Source: Pseudomonas juntendi
GTDB taxonomy: Bacteria > Pseudomonadota > Gammaproteobacteria > Pseudomonadales > Pseudomonadaceae
Reading direction: 5' to 3'
NCBI RefSeq assembly: GCF_009932375.1
Contig: NZ_BLJG01000090.1
Location: 1 to 42,760, forward strand
DNA: 42,760 bases
The notes beneath the pieces were generated by a model. The model had not been told where the DNA came from. It ran no database searches and was given only the letters and a program-made list of their open reading frames with translations. Positions 11,081 to 21,075 of this stretch are shown piece by piece; position 1 is the stretch's first letter; each line of letters starts with the position of its first letter. The position numbers and the translations under genes were made by a program.

Positions 11081-11527
11081 TCAGCGAACGCTTGCCAATT
11101 CGTGGCCACAGGCCAGGCAGTGACTCAGCCATTCACCGAGGAACAGGTTGAGCTGGGCCTTTTCGTCTGGCTGGTGCATGGCCTCGTTCGGGTAGGGGTA
11201 GATGCTGCGCAGGCGCCGGGTATGTTCGGCGCTGATCACCTCGGCCATGCGCGCGTCGTGATACACCTGCACCTCCAGGTGCGGCACCGGCAGCCACGGC
11301 AAGCTGTGCTCCTGACGTATATGCAGGGTGGTGGTGTACGGGCAGGCCAGCACCACGTCGAGCACCAGCACGCCAAGCATCTGGTCGCCCTGGGTCATAC
11401 CGATGCGGCGCGAGCTCTGGGTAGTACGCATGTCCGGCAGCAAGCGCATCAGCCGGGCATAGTTGGCCTCACAGGCAGCCTGCAGCCCGGCCAGGTCGAC
11501 TCGATAGCGCTCGCGCAGCAGGTTCAC
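11081..11527 (-). CDS. yqiB: YqiB-family (DUF1249) protein
   Basis: This is a 148-residue protein matching the conserved DUF1249 family known as YqiB, which has no established biochemical role. Visible family features are the N-terminal CEANYARLMRLLPD, the central YTTTLHIRQEHSLPWLP and the LEVQVYHDARMAEVI strand, followed by YPYPNEAMHQPDEKAQLNLF near the end. It lacks signal peptides and membrane segments. GTG 11527 is preferred because it overlaps the nudF stop as GTGA with GAGG nine bases upstream. GTG 11533 would add two residues but puts the ribosome site too close. It lies between nudF and cpdA, as in E. coli. Confidence 0.88.
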   Translation of the reverse strand: MNLLRERYRVDLAGLQAACEANYARLMRLLPDMRTTQSSRRIGMTQGDQMLGVLVLDVVLACPYTTTLHIRQEHSLPWLPVPHLEVQVYHDARMAEVISAEHTRRLRSIYPYPNEAMHQPDEKAQLNLFLGEWLSHCLACGHELASVR

Positions 11528-12141
11528 TTCCACATACCTCGTACTTCGTCACGGTTCAGGGCCAGCCATTGCAAGCCGATGATGGTCGCCGCGTTGCAGA
11601 TGCGCCCATCGCGCACGGCCTGCAAGGCATCTTCGAACGACCAGACCCGCACGCGAATGTCTTCACCCTCGGCCTCCAGGCCATGCAGCCCGCCTGCCCC
11701 TTCGCTGCTGCAGTGGCCAAGGAACAAGTGCACGTATTCATCGCTGCCGCCAGGCGACGGGAAGTAGCGGGTCATCGGCCACAGGGCACTGAAAGTCAGG
11801 CCCGCTTCTTCTTCGGCTTCGCGGTGGGCGACTTCCTCGGGTTGCTCGTCCTTGTCGATCAGCCCGGCGACCATTTCGATCAGCCAGGGGTTTTCGGCCT
11901 TGCCCATTGCACCGACGCGGAACTGTTCGATCAGCACCACTTCATCGCGCAGCGGGTCGTAGGGTAGTACACACACCGCATCGTGACGCACGAACAGTTC
12001 ACGGCTGATCTCGCGCCCCATGCCGCCCGCGAACAGCTCGTGGCGCAAGTGCACCTTGTCGAGCTTGTAGAAGCCCTGGAAGCAGTTTTCCCGCTTGACG
12101 ATCTCGACCGCCCTGGGCACTGAGTTCAACGTGTCTGACAT
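11524..12141 (-). CDS. nudF: ADP-ribose pyrophosphatase NudF (Nudix)
   Basis: NudF splits ADP-ribose into AMP and ribose-5-phosphate. From ATG 12141 the protein is 205 residues, with GCGAGGA about 5 bases upstream. A longer reading from GTG 12165 lacks a good ribosome site. The Nudix box is perfect at residues 93-115: Gly93, Glu99, Arg107-Glu108, Glu111-Glu112 and Gly114 (pattern GX5EX7REUXEEXGU). The N-terminal part (FQGFYKLDKVHLRHELF) is the dimer-forming beta domain of the ADP-ribose subfamily. It is the first gene of the leftward run with yqiB and cpdA, and its 3' end overlaps yqiB. Its promoter should lie in the 12142-12327 divergent gap, but I could not pick one. Confidence 0.95.
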   Translation of the reverse strand: MSDTLNSVPRAVEIVKRENCFQGFYKLDKVHLRHELFAGGMGREISRELFVRHDAVCVLPYDPLRDEVVLIEQFRVGAMGKAENPWLIEMVAGLIDKDEQPEEVAHREAEEEAGLTFSALWPMTRYFPSPGGSDEYVHLFLGHCSSEGAGGLHGLEAEGEDIRVRVWSFEDALQAVRDGRICNAATIIGLQWLALNRDEVRGMWK

Positions 12142-12327
12142 GGAAATCCTCGCTACCTCAATCACAGCATCGCGCCATCCTACTCCGCACGCCAGCGCGT
12201 TTCACCCCTTTCCAGCAACCATTCGCACAGTCGGGACAGCACGTGCGCACTCTGTTAGCTTAGTGGCGAACCGAAGGCCGCGCAGACGGTCAAAGGCCGA
12301 CTTTTCCCTGTTTTTGCAAGGATCATC

Positions 12328-13074
12328 ATGACCATTGTCAAACTGACTTCCGTGGCCGTGCTGGCACTCGCTCTGGGCGCCTGCCAGAGCCTGTTCACGC
12401 CCAACTACCGGACCCCGCTAGAGGTCAAACGCGACGCCTGGGAGCATGTAAAACCCGGTTGCAGCGAAAGCGATTGCCCGCTGGTGAACATCGACATGGT
12501 GCACTTCCCGGCCCTGCCCAAGCTTGACGGCATCGTCGAAAAGCGCTTGCTGCAACTGACCGAAGACAATCAGCATGGCACCGCGCCGGCCACCCTGCAG
12601 GCCTATGAACAGCAATACCTGGCCAGTGCCGACAAACGTAACAGCAGCTACCTGCAAGCCAAGGTACGCGAGCAGCATGACGGCCTGGTGATCATCGAAC
12701 TGTCCAGCTACCTGGACAGCGGTGGCGCACACGGCATGCCTGGGCGTGGTTTCATCAACTACTCCCGCAAGCTGGACAAGGTGCTGACCCTGCAGGACAT
12801 GCTGCTGCCTGGCCAGGAAGAGACGTTCTGGAAAACCGTCGAAGAGTCGCACCGCGCCTGGCTGATGAGCGTGGGCATGGACAAGGACGCCGAGTTCGTC
12901 AAGACCTGGCCGTTCAAGAAGTCGCCGCACATCGCCCTGACGTACGGCGCGCTGGTGGTCAAATACGAGGTCTACGCCATCGCGCCCTATTCCATGGGCC
13001 ACGTGGAACTGAAAATCCCCTACCCGCGCCTCAACGGCGTGCTCAAGCCGGAACTGTTCCCCGGCCGCGGCTGA
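12328..13074 (+). CDS. DUF3298 (RsiV-like) lipoprotein
   Basis: This is a 248-residue exported lipoprotein. The signal peptide MTIVKLTSVAVLALALGAC ends in lipobox LGAC with Cys19. The mature domain carries the DUF4163/DUF3298 features also found in the sensor part of RsiV-type anti-sigma factors: YLDSGGAHGM followed by FINYSRKLDKVLTLQDML, and a C-terminal YEVYAIAPYSMGHVELKIPY strand. No anti-sigma helix or sigma-factor gene is present nearby, so a signalling role is not supported here. The start ATG has AAGGA about 8 bases upstream. Its last 32 bases overlap the 3' end of the convergent cytX gene. The ligand and function are unknown. Confidence 0.82.
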   Translation: MTIVKLTSVAVLALALGACQSLFTPNYRTPLEVKRDAWEHVKPGCSESDCPLVNIDMVHFPALPKLDGIVEKRLLQLTEDNQHGTAPATLQAYEQQYLASADKRNSSYLQAKVREQHDGLVIIELSSYLDSGGAHGMPGRGFINYSRKLDKVLTLQDMLLPGQEETFWKTVEESHRAWLMSVGMDKDAEFVKTWPFKKSPHIALTYGALVVKYEVYAIAPYSMGHVELKIPYPRLNGVLKPELFPGRG

Positions 13075-14326
13075 AGCTCAACAGCCCGTGCAGCACACCT
13101 GCCAGCAGCAATGCTGGCAGGGTGGCGCCCAGCTCGGGGGCATTGGCGGCAATCAGGTGGTAGGCCGCCACCCCCGCGAACCAGGCCAGGAGCGCCTGCC
13201 AGTGCAAACCCTTGACCTGTACCGGCAGGCCACGGCGACGCACTACATAGTGGTCCACCAGCACTACGCCGAACAGCGGCGCAAACACCGAACCGATCAG
13301 CAACAGGAAGTTCTCGTACTGAGCCAATGGCGCCAGCAAGGCGATCAGGGTGCACAGCACGCCGATGGCCAGTGCCAGGTGCTCCACCTTCAACGGCAGC
13401 AGCACCCCGGTGGAGACCGCCGCCGAGTGGATGTCGGCGAATGCCTTTTCCGACTCGTCGAGCAGAATCAGCAGCAACGGAACCCCCATGCCGGCGCCAG
13501 CCAAGGCCAGCAACAACGCATTGACTTCGCCGCTGGCGGCGAAGGCCAGGGTGTAGGCCACGCCCAGGCTCATCAGCCAGGTATTGCCGATGAAGTACCC
13601 CAGCACGGTACCGCCGAACACGTGCCTGCCATTGCGGGCGAAACGTGAATAGTCGGCGATCAGCGGCAGCCACGACAGCGGCATGGCAATGACGATGTCG
13701 AAGCCTACTGCCAGCGACATCGAGCCATCCCCGGCGCGCCCCCACAACTCAGCCAGGTCGGCCTTGGCGAACAAGTTCCAGGTCAGCCAGACGCAGGCGC
13801 CCAGCAATAACCAGATACCCCAGGCGCGCAACACCTTGCGCACGAACGCCAGTGGCCCGCTCACCGCCAGCAAGGTCGCCAGGGCACCAAAGCACAGGGT
13901 CCACAGCATCGGGCTGTTCCAGGCGCTGTGCTCACCGAACGCACGTGCGCCCAGCAGGCTAGCGGCATCGCGCATGACGATGATCTCGAACGCCCCCCAG
14001 CCCACCAGTTGCAGCAAATTGAGCACCGCCGGCAAGCGCGTGCCATGGCTGCCCAGGCTGAGCTTCAGGGTGCCCATGGCCGACAGCCCGGTGTCACTGC
14101 CGATGACCCCGGCGGCGCCCAGCAACAGCACGCCCACGCCGGTGCCCAGGGCAATGGCCAGTACGGCGCCAGCAAGGCCCAGGCCCGGCGCGAGCATGGC
14201 GCCGACTTGCAGCACCATCAGGCCGATGCCCAGGGAAAACCAGAGGGAGAACAGGTCACGCGCGCCGAAAATGCGCTGGTGGGTGGGGACCGGGTGGTCG
14301 GGGGAGAACGGGCTGGGTGATGTCAT
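13043..14326 (-). CDS. cytX: Putative hydroxymethylpyrimidine transporter CytX (NCS1 family)
   Basis: This is a 427-residue integral membrane protein with about 12 hydrophobic helices, of the nucleobase:cation symporter-1 family. The short soluble N-terminus with HQRIFGARDLFSLWFSLGIG is typical of this family. Conserved positions include the long helix DIVIAMPLSWLPLIADYSRFAR and the later LIGSVFAPLFGVVLVDHYV. Its place just downstream of thiC supports CytX, a thought importer of the thiamin pyrimidine precursor. The start ATG at 14326 is chosen because longer readings would translate a REP repeat. It is probably co-transcribed with thiC and so under the same TPP riboswitch, though the REP element between them may reduce its share. 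Confidence 0.88.
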   Translation of the reverse strand: MTSPSPFSPDHPVPTHQRIFGARDLFSLWFSLGIGLMVLQVGAMLAPGLGLAGAVLAIALGTGVGVLLLGAAGVIGSDTGLSAMGTLKLSLGSHGTRLPAVLNLLQLVGWGAFEIIVMRDAASLLGARAFGEHSAWNSPMLWTLCFGALATLLAVSGPLAFVRKVLRAWGIWLLLGACVWLTWNLFAKADLAELWGRAGDGSMSLAVGFDIVIAMPLSWLPLIADYSRFARNGRHVFGGTVLGYFIGNTWLMSLGVAYTLAFAASGEVNALLLALAGAGMGVPLLLILLDESEKAFADIHSAAVSTGVLLPLKVEHLALAIGVLCTLIALLAPLAQYENFLLLIGSVFAPLFGVVLVDHYVVRRRGLPVQVKGLHWQALLAWFAGVAAYHLIAANAPELGATLPALLLAGVLHGLLSFSRGRGTVPA

Positions 14327-14363
14327 GGTTGGCGCTCGCCGGCAATGTTGTTGGTGTTCCTGG

Positions 14364-14406
14364 CGAGGACTTCGTCCTCGTATCGCGACGCAAGGCCGCT
14401 CCCACA
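14364..14406. repeat. Single REP element with adjacent hairpin, thiC-cytX gap
   Basis: A 7-bp hairpin CGAGGAC / GTCCTCG (14364-14380) is followed by a REP arm (14381-14406, core CGCGACGCAAGGCCGCTCC) that differs from the other copies at few bases. It fills much of the 137-base gap between thiC and cytX. Confidence 0.75.
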
Positions 14407-14463
14407 AAAAACGCCCTGGCCTTGAGCCTGGCGCGGTTCCTGCGGGAGCCGGCCCCAGCGTTC

Positions 14464-16423
<1,960 letters not shown>

Positions 16424-16512
16424 CAGTGCCGGATATGGGGGTGCCTTGAAGCTGCATGCAGCTGTGACAATCCCGGACCTGGCACAAGAGGCTCCCCGGG
16501 AAGGCGAGCAAT

Positions 16513-16600
16513 CTTGTTCCCTACGCAGGCGCTAACCTGATCAGGTTCAACGGGATCCGCACCTCTGCGATCTCAGCCTTTGCTTCAAGGCACCCCGACA
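16513..16600 (-). promoter_or_regulatory. TPP (THI-box) riboswitch upstream of thiC
   Basis: Read on the minus strand the element begins TCGGGGTGCC, contains the diagnostic AGGCTGAGA (pyrimidine-binding helix), then GGATCC and GAACCTGATCAGGTTAGCG, and closes with CTGCGTAGGGAACAAG. These are the conserved blocks of the THI-box aptamer in the right order and spacing. It should bind thiamin pyrophosphate and switch off thiC (and cytX if co-transcribed). Confidence 0.96.
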
Positions 16601-16611
16601 AGAACCTGCGC

Positions 16612-16641
16612 AGTCTAGACTGCTGTGGTCGGCAAAGCCAA
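16612..16641 (-). promoter_or_regulatory. Possible promoter for the thiC riboswitch transcript
   Basis: On the minus strand TTGGCT (16641-16636) and TAGACT (16617-16612) are 18 bases apart and sit just ahead of the riboswitch. The match to consensus is moderate. Positions 16345-16767 contain no gene; they hold this promoter, the riboswitch leader and the tolC upstream region. Confidence 0.4.
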
Positions 16642-16767
16642 GCGGGTTTCTACGCAGATGATGAAAGGCGCGCCCGGCGATTGTTGCCGGGGGCACATGG
16701 CACTAAACTGGCGCATCGCCAAATACTCAACGGTTCAGTAATTCAATTTCGTACAAGGATTGCCTTT

Positions 16768-18204
16768 ATGCTGCGCAAACTCTCACTGGCAATAGCCGTG
16801 TCTTGTGCGTCCAACGGAGTGGCCTGGGCAGCGGACGCGCCCCAGACGGTCAAGACCGACCTGGTCAGCGTGTACCAGGAAGCGGTCGACAACAACGCCG
16901 ACCTGGCAGCAGCACGCGCCGACTACGGCGCACGCCGTGAGGTGGTACCGCAGGCCCGCGCCGGCTTGCTGCCGAACCTGTCGGCCGGGGCCGAGATGAT
17001 GAATACCCGCACCAAGCTGGACGAGCCGTCGATTACCTCCAACCGCAGCGGCAACGCCTGGAGTGCAACCCTGGCCCAGCCCATTTTCCGCGCCGACCGC
17101 TGGTTCCAGTTGCAGGCCGCCGAGGCGGTCAACGAACAAGCCGCCCTGGAGCTGTCGGCCACTGAGCAGAACCTCATCCTGCAAACGGCGCAAAGCTACT
17201 TTGCCGTGCTGCGCGCCCAGGACAACCTGGCCGCGACCAAGGCTGAGGAAGCCGCGTTCAAGCGCCAGCTCGACCAGTCCAACGAACGCTTCGATGTCGG
17301 CCTGTCGGACAAGACCGACGTGCTGCAGTCGCAGGCCGGCTACGACACTGCCCGGGCCAACCGGATCATCGCCGAACGCCAGGTACAGGATGCCTTCGAA
17401 GCGTTGGTAACGCTGACCAACCGAGAGTACAGCTCGATCCAGGGTGTGGTGCATAGCCTGCCAGTGCAGGTACCTACGCCGAACGATGCCAAGGCCTGGG
17501 TGGAAACGGCCGGGCGCCAGAACCTCAACCTGCTGGCGACCAACTATGCGGTGTCTGCCGCCGAAGAAACCCTGCGCCAGCGCAAGGCCGGCCATGCGCC
17601 CACCCTGGATGCGGTAGCCAAATACCAAAAGGGTGACAACGACAGCCTCGGCTTTACCAACCCTGCTCCCCAACAGAACGTTCGCTACAGCGGCGACGTC
17701 GAGCAGACCAGTATCGGCCTGCAACTGAACATCCCGATCTACAGCGGCGGCCTGACCAGCTCGCAGGTACGCGAGGCTTACCAGCGCCTGAGCCAGAGCG
17801 AACAGCAGCGCGAGAGCCTGCGCCGCCAAGTGGTGGAGAACACCCGCAACCTGCACCGCGCGGTGAACACCGACGTGGAACAGGTCCAGGCACGCAAGCA
17901 GTCGATCATCTCCAACCAGAGTGCGCTGGAAGCGACTGAAATCGGCTACCAGGTCGGCACCCGCAACATCGTCGACGTGCTCGATGCCCAGCGCCAGCTG
18001 TACACCTCGGTGCGCGACTACAACAACAGCCGCTACGACTACATTCTCGACAACCTGAGCCTCAAGCAGGCCGCCGGCACCCTGAGCCCGCAAGACCTGA
18101 AGGATCTGGGGCGTTACCTGAAGGCCGACTACAACCCGGACAAGGACTTCTTGCCACCGGATCTGGCGGCTGCTGCAGCCAAGAACTTCGAGCGCCGCCC
18201 TTGA
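16768..18204 (+). CDS. tolC: TolC-family outer-membrane channel protein
   Basis: This is a 478-residue outer-membrane efflux channel of the TolC family, which as a trimer spans the outer membrane and periplasm and serves type I secretion or efflux pumps. ATG 16768 is chosen because AAGGAT lies about 7 bases upstream and a signal peptide follows (MLRKLSLAIAVSCASNGVAWA, cut before ADAPQ). Longer in-frame readings lack one. Two related halves contain the long periplasmic helices (QLDQSNERFDVGLSDKTDV and YQVGTRNIVDVLDAQRQLY). The GLSDKTDVLQSQA and GTRNIVDVLDAQR repeats are the family's signature. No membrane-fusion or pump gene is adjacent, as for a general-purpose TolC. The nudF-yqiB-cpdA-yqiA-parE block is linked to tolC in E. 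coli too. Confidence 0.93.
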   Translation: MLRKLSLAIAVSCASNGVAWAADAPQTVKTDLVSVYQEAVDNNADLAAARADYGARREVVPQARAGLLPNLSAGAEMMNTRTKLDEPSITSNRSGNAWSATLAQPIFRADRWFQLQAAEAVNEQAALELSATEQNLILQTAQSYFAVLRAQDNLAATKAEEAAFKRQLDQSNERFDVGLSDKTDVLQSQAGYDTARANRIIAERQVQDAFEALVTLTNREYSSIQGVVHSLPVQVPTPNDAKAWVETAGRQNLNLLATNYAVSAAEETLRQRKAGHAPTLDAVAKYQKGDNDSLGFTNPAPQQNVRYSGDVEQTSIGLQLNIPIYSGGLTSSQVREAYQRLSQSEQQRESLRRQVVENTRNLHRAVNTDVEQVQARKQSIISNQSALEATEIGYQVGTRNIVDVLDAQRQLYTSVRDYNNSRYDYILDNLSLKQAAGTLSPQDLKDLGRYLKADYNPDKDFLPPDLAAAAAKNFERRP

Positions 18205-18225
18205 AATCAGGGAGCACGCGGACAG

Positions 18226-18341
18226 TGTAGGAGCGGCCTTGTGTCGCGAAAGGGCCGCACAGCGGCCCCGACAATCTTGCGGTCGTGCGAAAATCCCGGG
18301 GGCGCTGCGCCCCCCTTTCGCGACACAAGGCCGCTCCCACA
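18226..18341. repeat. REP pair between tolC and waaA 3' ends
   Basis: Inverted arms lie at 18226-18251 and 18316-18341 (core GAGCGGCCTTGTGTCGCG), with one mismatch. Inner hairpins are GGGCCGC..GCGGCCC and GGGGGCGC..GCGCCCCC. The pair lies 22 bases past each of the two convergent stop codons, and no T-tract terminator is present. Confidence 0.85.
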
Positions 18342-18362
18342 GGGATCGCGCCGCTGCGAATA

Positions 18363-19634
18363 TCAGCGCATTAGCGCAGCCAGCCCATCGAGCAAGCGCT
18401 GCAATGCACCTTGGTTGGCCTGCATCACCGCCCTGCCGGCCGCGCCCATGCGCTGGGCATCCTGCGGTAATTCGACCAACCGCCGCACGGCCTCGGCCAG
18501 CCCGTCGGCATCGTCCACCTGCTGCAACGCCCCTGCCTCTACCAGCATTGCGCTGATTTCGAGGAAGTTGAACACGTGCGGCCCCATGATCACCGGCAAG
18601 GCCAGTGCTGCCGGCTCCAGCGGGTTGTGCCCGCCGGTCGGCACCAGGCTGCCGCCCACGAAGGCGATATCGGCCAGCGCATACAGAAACAGCAATTCGC
18701 CCATGGTGTCGCCAAGCAATACCCGGGTTTGTGCGTCGACGGGCGCGCCAGTGGAGCGGCGAATGGTGCTGAACCGTTCGCTGCAAAGCGCATGCACCGC
18801 ATTGAACCGCTCAGGGTGGCGCGGCACCAGGATCAGCAAGGCATCGCCATGCACCTGCAACAGCTGCTGATGCGCCTGCAGCACCAGCGCATCCTCCCCC
18901 TCATGGGTGCTGGCCGCAATCCACACCGGGCGCTGCGTGGCGCCCCATTGCTCGCGCAACCCCCGAGCCCGTGGCAACAGCTGCTCATCGACCTTCAGGT
19001 CGAACTTGATCGAGCCGGTCACCTGCACGCAGTGCGGGCGGGCGCCCAGCTCACGAAAGCGTTGCGCCTCGGTTTCGGTCTGCACGGCAATCAGGTTCAT
19101 CTCCGCCAACATCGGCCGCGTCAGCCTGGCAAAGCGCCCATAGCCACGGGCCGAGCGCGCAGAGAGGCGGGCATTGGCCAGTGCCACCGCAATACCGCGC
19201 TTGGCGCACTGATGAATATGGTTGGGCCACAGCTCGGTTTCCATGATGATGCCCAGTTTCGGCTGCACATGGTCGATGAAGCGCCCCGCCGCCCACGGCA
19301 GGTCGTAGGGCAGATAACAGTGCTGCACACGGGGTTCGTCGGCGAACATGGCGCGAATGCGCTCGGAACCGGTAGGGGTCATGCAGGTGAGCGTGATCGG
19401 CAGTTGCGGGTAGGCCTTGAGCAAGGCGCGCACCATCGGCGCCGCGGCAATGCTTTCGCCGACCGACACCGCGTGCACCCAGATACCGCCCTGGCGCATG
19501 GCCGGCAGCCTGAAGGCAAACCGCTCGGCGATGCGCTGGCCATAGGCCGGCGCCTTGCGCGCGCGAAGGTACAGGCGCAGCGCGACCAGCGGCAGGCCCA
19601 GGTGAAAGAGCAAGGTATAGAGGGTTCTGTTCAT
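18363..19634 (-). CDS. waaA: 3-deoxy-D-manno-octulosonic acid (Kdo) transferase WaaA
   Basis: WaaA transfers Kdo from CMP-Kdo to lipid IVA at the inner face of the inner membrane, the step that joins LPS core to lipid A. From ATG 19634 it is 423 residues. An N-terminal hydrophobic helix (TLYTLLFHLGLPLVALRLY) anchors it. The GT30 N-domain motif GIWVHAVSVGESIAA is clear, followed by LTCMTPTGSERIR. The C-domain has VGGSLVPTGGHNPLEPAAL, the CMP-Kdo binding loop of this family. The LysR gene ends 11 bases upstream on the same strand, so the two may be co-transcribed. The gene is apart from the main LPS block at 24247-35513 but within 5 kb of it. Confidence 0.96.
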   Translation of the reverse strand: MNRTLYTLLFHLGLPLVALRLYLRARKAPAYGQRIAERFAFRLPAMRQGGIWVHAVSVGESIAAAPMVRALLKAYPQLPITLTCMTPTGSERIRAMFADEPRVQHCYLPYDLPWAAGRFIDHVQPKLGIIMETELWPNHIHQCAKRGIAVALANARLSARSARGYGRFARLTRPMLAEMNLIAVQTETEAQRFRELGARPHCVQVTGSIKFDLKVDEQLLPRARGLREQWGATQRPVWIAASTHEGEDALVLQAHQQLLQVHGDALLILVPRHPERFNAVHALCSERFSTIRRSTGAPVDAQTRVLLGDTMGELLFLYALADIAFVGGSLVPTGGHNPLEPAALALPVIMGPHVFNFLEISAMLVEAGALQQVDDADGLAEAVRRLVELPQDAQRMGAAGRAVMQANQGALQRLLDGLAALMR

Positions 19635-19645
19635 GGCAGCGGAGT

Positions 19646-20536
19646 TTACCCGATCGCGCGCAAGTGCACTGCAAAGCGCTCGGCCAACCATTGCGCAGCA
19701 GGGCCCAGGGGTTCATCACGGCGCCAGGCCAGTTCCGCCACCAACGCCGGTGGGCGCCACTCACTGTCCAGCTCCACCATGTGCGTCTGGTATGTGGGGT
19801 ACTGCACGACATGCCGTGGCAACCAGGCCCAGCCGAGGCCGCGCATCAACAGCTCCGCCAGAACGTAGAAGCTGTCGGCACGCCACACCTGCGGGCTGAT
19901 GGCCTCGCCGCCGGGGTAACCGCTTTGCTGCGGGGTGATCAGCAATTGACGATGGCGGGCCAGCTGTTGGCGAGTAACCCGGCCACGACCCGCCAGCGGG
20001 TGGTCGACCGCACAGACCGTGACCATTTCCACGCTGCCCAGGGCGCGCCGCTCCAGGGTTGCCGGGATGCTCTCGTGGTGAAAGAACAGCCCCAGGTCGG
20101 CGCGCCGCTCGACCAGTTTGCGCGCCACATCACCCTGGGCCCCGCTGGCCAGTTGCACCTCCAGCAGCGGAAAGTGGCTGGCCAATTCATCGAGGCTGTC
20201 AATCACCGGCTGGTAGGGCATGGCTTCGTCCTGCGCCACGCGCAGCAAGGCCTCCTGCCCGCGCATCAACGCCAGCGCACGGCCATCCAGGCGTTCGCAC
20301 TGGCGCAGCAGTTCACGGGCATCTTCCAGCAGCGCGCTGCCGTTTTGCGTCAGTTTCGGCTGCCGGCCACTGCTGCGCTCGAACAGGGTGACGCCCAGGT
20401 CGGTTTCCAGCAAGGCGACCGCGCTGCTGATCGCCGACTGGGCCTTGCGCTGTTCACGGGCCACGGCAGAGAACGAGCGCAATTCTGCAACGCGCACAAA
20501 GGTTCGCAGTTGTTCGAGGTTCCACTGCTCGGCCAT
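19646..20536 (-). CDS. LysR-family transcriptional regulator
   Basis: This is a 296-residue LysR-type regulator. The N-terminal winged helix-turn-helix is clear (LEQLRTFVRVAELRSFSAVA then QSAISSAVALLETDLGVTLF). The rest is a periplasmic-binding-fold effector domain with no recognisable ligand signature. ATG 20536 has GGAGATAG about 6 bases upstream, and longer readings run into the promoter region. It diverges from an SMR efflux gene across 85 bases, the classic arrangement in which a LysR protein controls its neighbour. Regulation of the efflux gene is therefore an inference from position. Its 3' end is close to waaA. Confidence 0.88.
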   Translation of the reverse strand: MAEQWNLEQLRTFVRVAELRSFSAVAREQRKAQSAISSAVALLETDLGVTLFERSSGRQPKLTQNGSALLEDARELLRQCERLDGRALALMRGQEALLRVAQDEAMPYQPVIDSLDELASHFPLLEVQLASGAQGDVARKLVERRADLGLFFHHESIPATLERRALGSVEMVTVCAVDHPLAGRGRVTRQQLARHRQLLITPQQSGYPGGEAISPQVWRADSFYVLAELLMRGLGWAWLPRHVVQYPTYQTHMVELDSEWRPPALVAELAWRRDEPLGPAAQWLAERFAVHLRAIG

Positions 20537-20567
20537 TGGCCTATCTCCAAAATTGATAGGTAATGAC

Positions 20568-20595
20568 TTTACCGCATCCTGGTTGAGCCTAGAAT
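20568..20595 (+). promoter_or_regulatory. Promoter for the SMR efflux gene; possible LysR site overlaps upstream
   Basis: TTTACC (20568-20573) and TAGAAT (20590-20595) are 16 bases apart and 27 bases before the ATG. Just upstream ATTGATAGGTAAT (20552-20564) has the A/T-flanked, partly symmetric form of LysR-type boxes (T-N11-A). Operator function is inferred. Confidence 0.5.
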
Positions 20596-20621
20596 GCCCG
20601 CCAGAACCGGAGGATCCCACC

Positions 20622-20954
20622 ATGAATGCCTACACCTATCTCGCCATTGCCATCTGCGCCGAAGTCATCGCCACTGCTTCGATGAAAGCGGTAAAAGGCT
20701 TGAGCACGCCGTTGCCGCTGCTGCTGATGGTGGTGGGCTACGGCATTGCGTTCTGGATGCTCACCCTGGTGGTGCGCAGCATTCCGGTGGGTATTGCCTA
20801 TGCCATCTGGTCGGGGCTGGGCATTGTGCTGATCAGTGTGGCGGCGCTGGTGATCTACGGGCAGAAGCTGGATGTGCCGGCGATGCTGGGGATGGCGATG
20901 ATTGTCGGCGGGGTGGTGGTGATTCAGCTGTTCTCCAAGACCAGCGGGCATTGA
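20622..20954 (+). CDS. Small multidrug resistance (SMR) efflux transporter
   Basis: This is a 110-residue membrane protein with four helices, of the EmrE/SMR family of proton-coupled drug exporters that work as antiparallel dimers. The essential Glu14 (CAEVIATASMKA), Tyr40, Tyr60 and Trp63 (AIWSGLG) are all at EmrE positions, which argues for an EmrE-type quaternary-cation exporter rather than a guanidinium exporter (Gdx/SugE). The ATG at 20622 has a strong GGAGG 8 bases upstream, and reading further upstream would enter the divergent LysR gene. It is probably controlled by that regulator. A decayed REP unit follows at 20964-20988. Confidence 0.93.
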   Translation: MNAYTYLAIAICAEVIATASMKAVKGLSTPLPLLLMVVGYGIAFWMLTLVVRSIPVGIAYAIWSGLGIVLISVAALVIYGQKLDVPAMLGMAMIVGGVVVIQLFSKTSGH

Positions 20955-20963
20955 GCTGTGCCC

Positions 20964-20988
20964 CGCGAGGCAAGCCAGCGCCCACGGG
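20964..20988. repeat. Decayed REP element
   Basis: The stretch CGCGAGGCAAGCCAGCGCCC resembles the intact REP core CGCCGGCAAGCCAGCTCCC at 35631-35649 with a few substitutions. It lies 10 bases after the SMR stop codon. Confidence 0.4.
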
Positions 20989-21075
20989 GTAGCACTGGCC
21001 GGGTTTGCCGGCGGTAGGGCCCGCTGGGGGATACCCTGTATACTTGCCAGCTGTCCCAGTCTTCGAGGTACCGCC

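Noticed and set aside
12328..13074. Anti-sigma factor role for the DUF3298 lipoprotein
   Set aside because: It is a lipoprotein with no cytoplasmic anti-sigma segment and no sigma-factor gene beside it.
16783..18786. A 667-residue open frame opposite tolC
   Set aside because: TolC with its signal peptide is clear on the plus strand; the opposite frame also runs through a REP pair.
21039..21044. TATACT upstream of the FAD oxidoreductase as a promoter
   Set aside because: No -35-like hexamer lies at 16 to 18 bases, and the TG spacing does not fit an extended -10.
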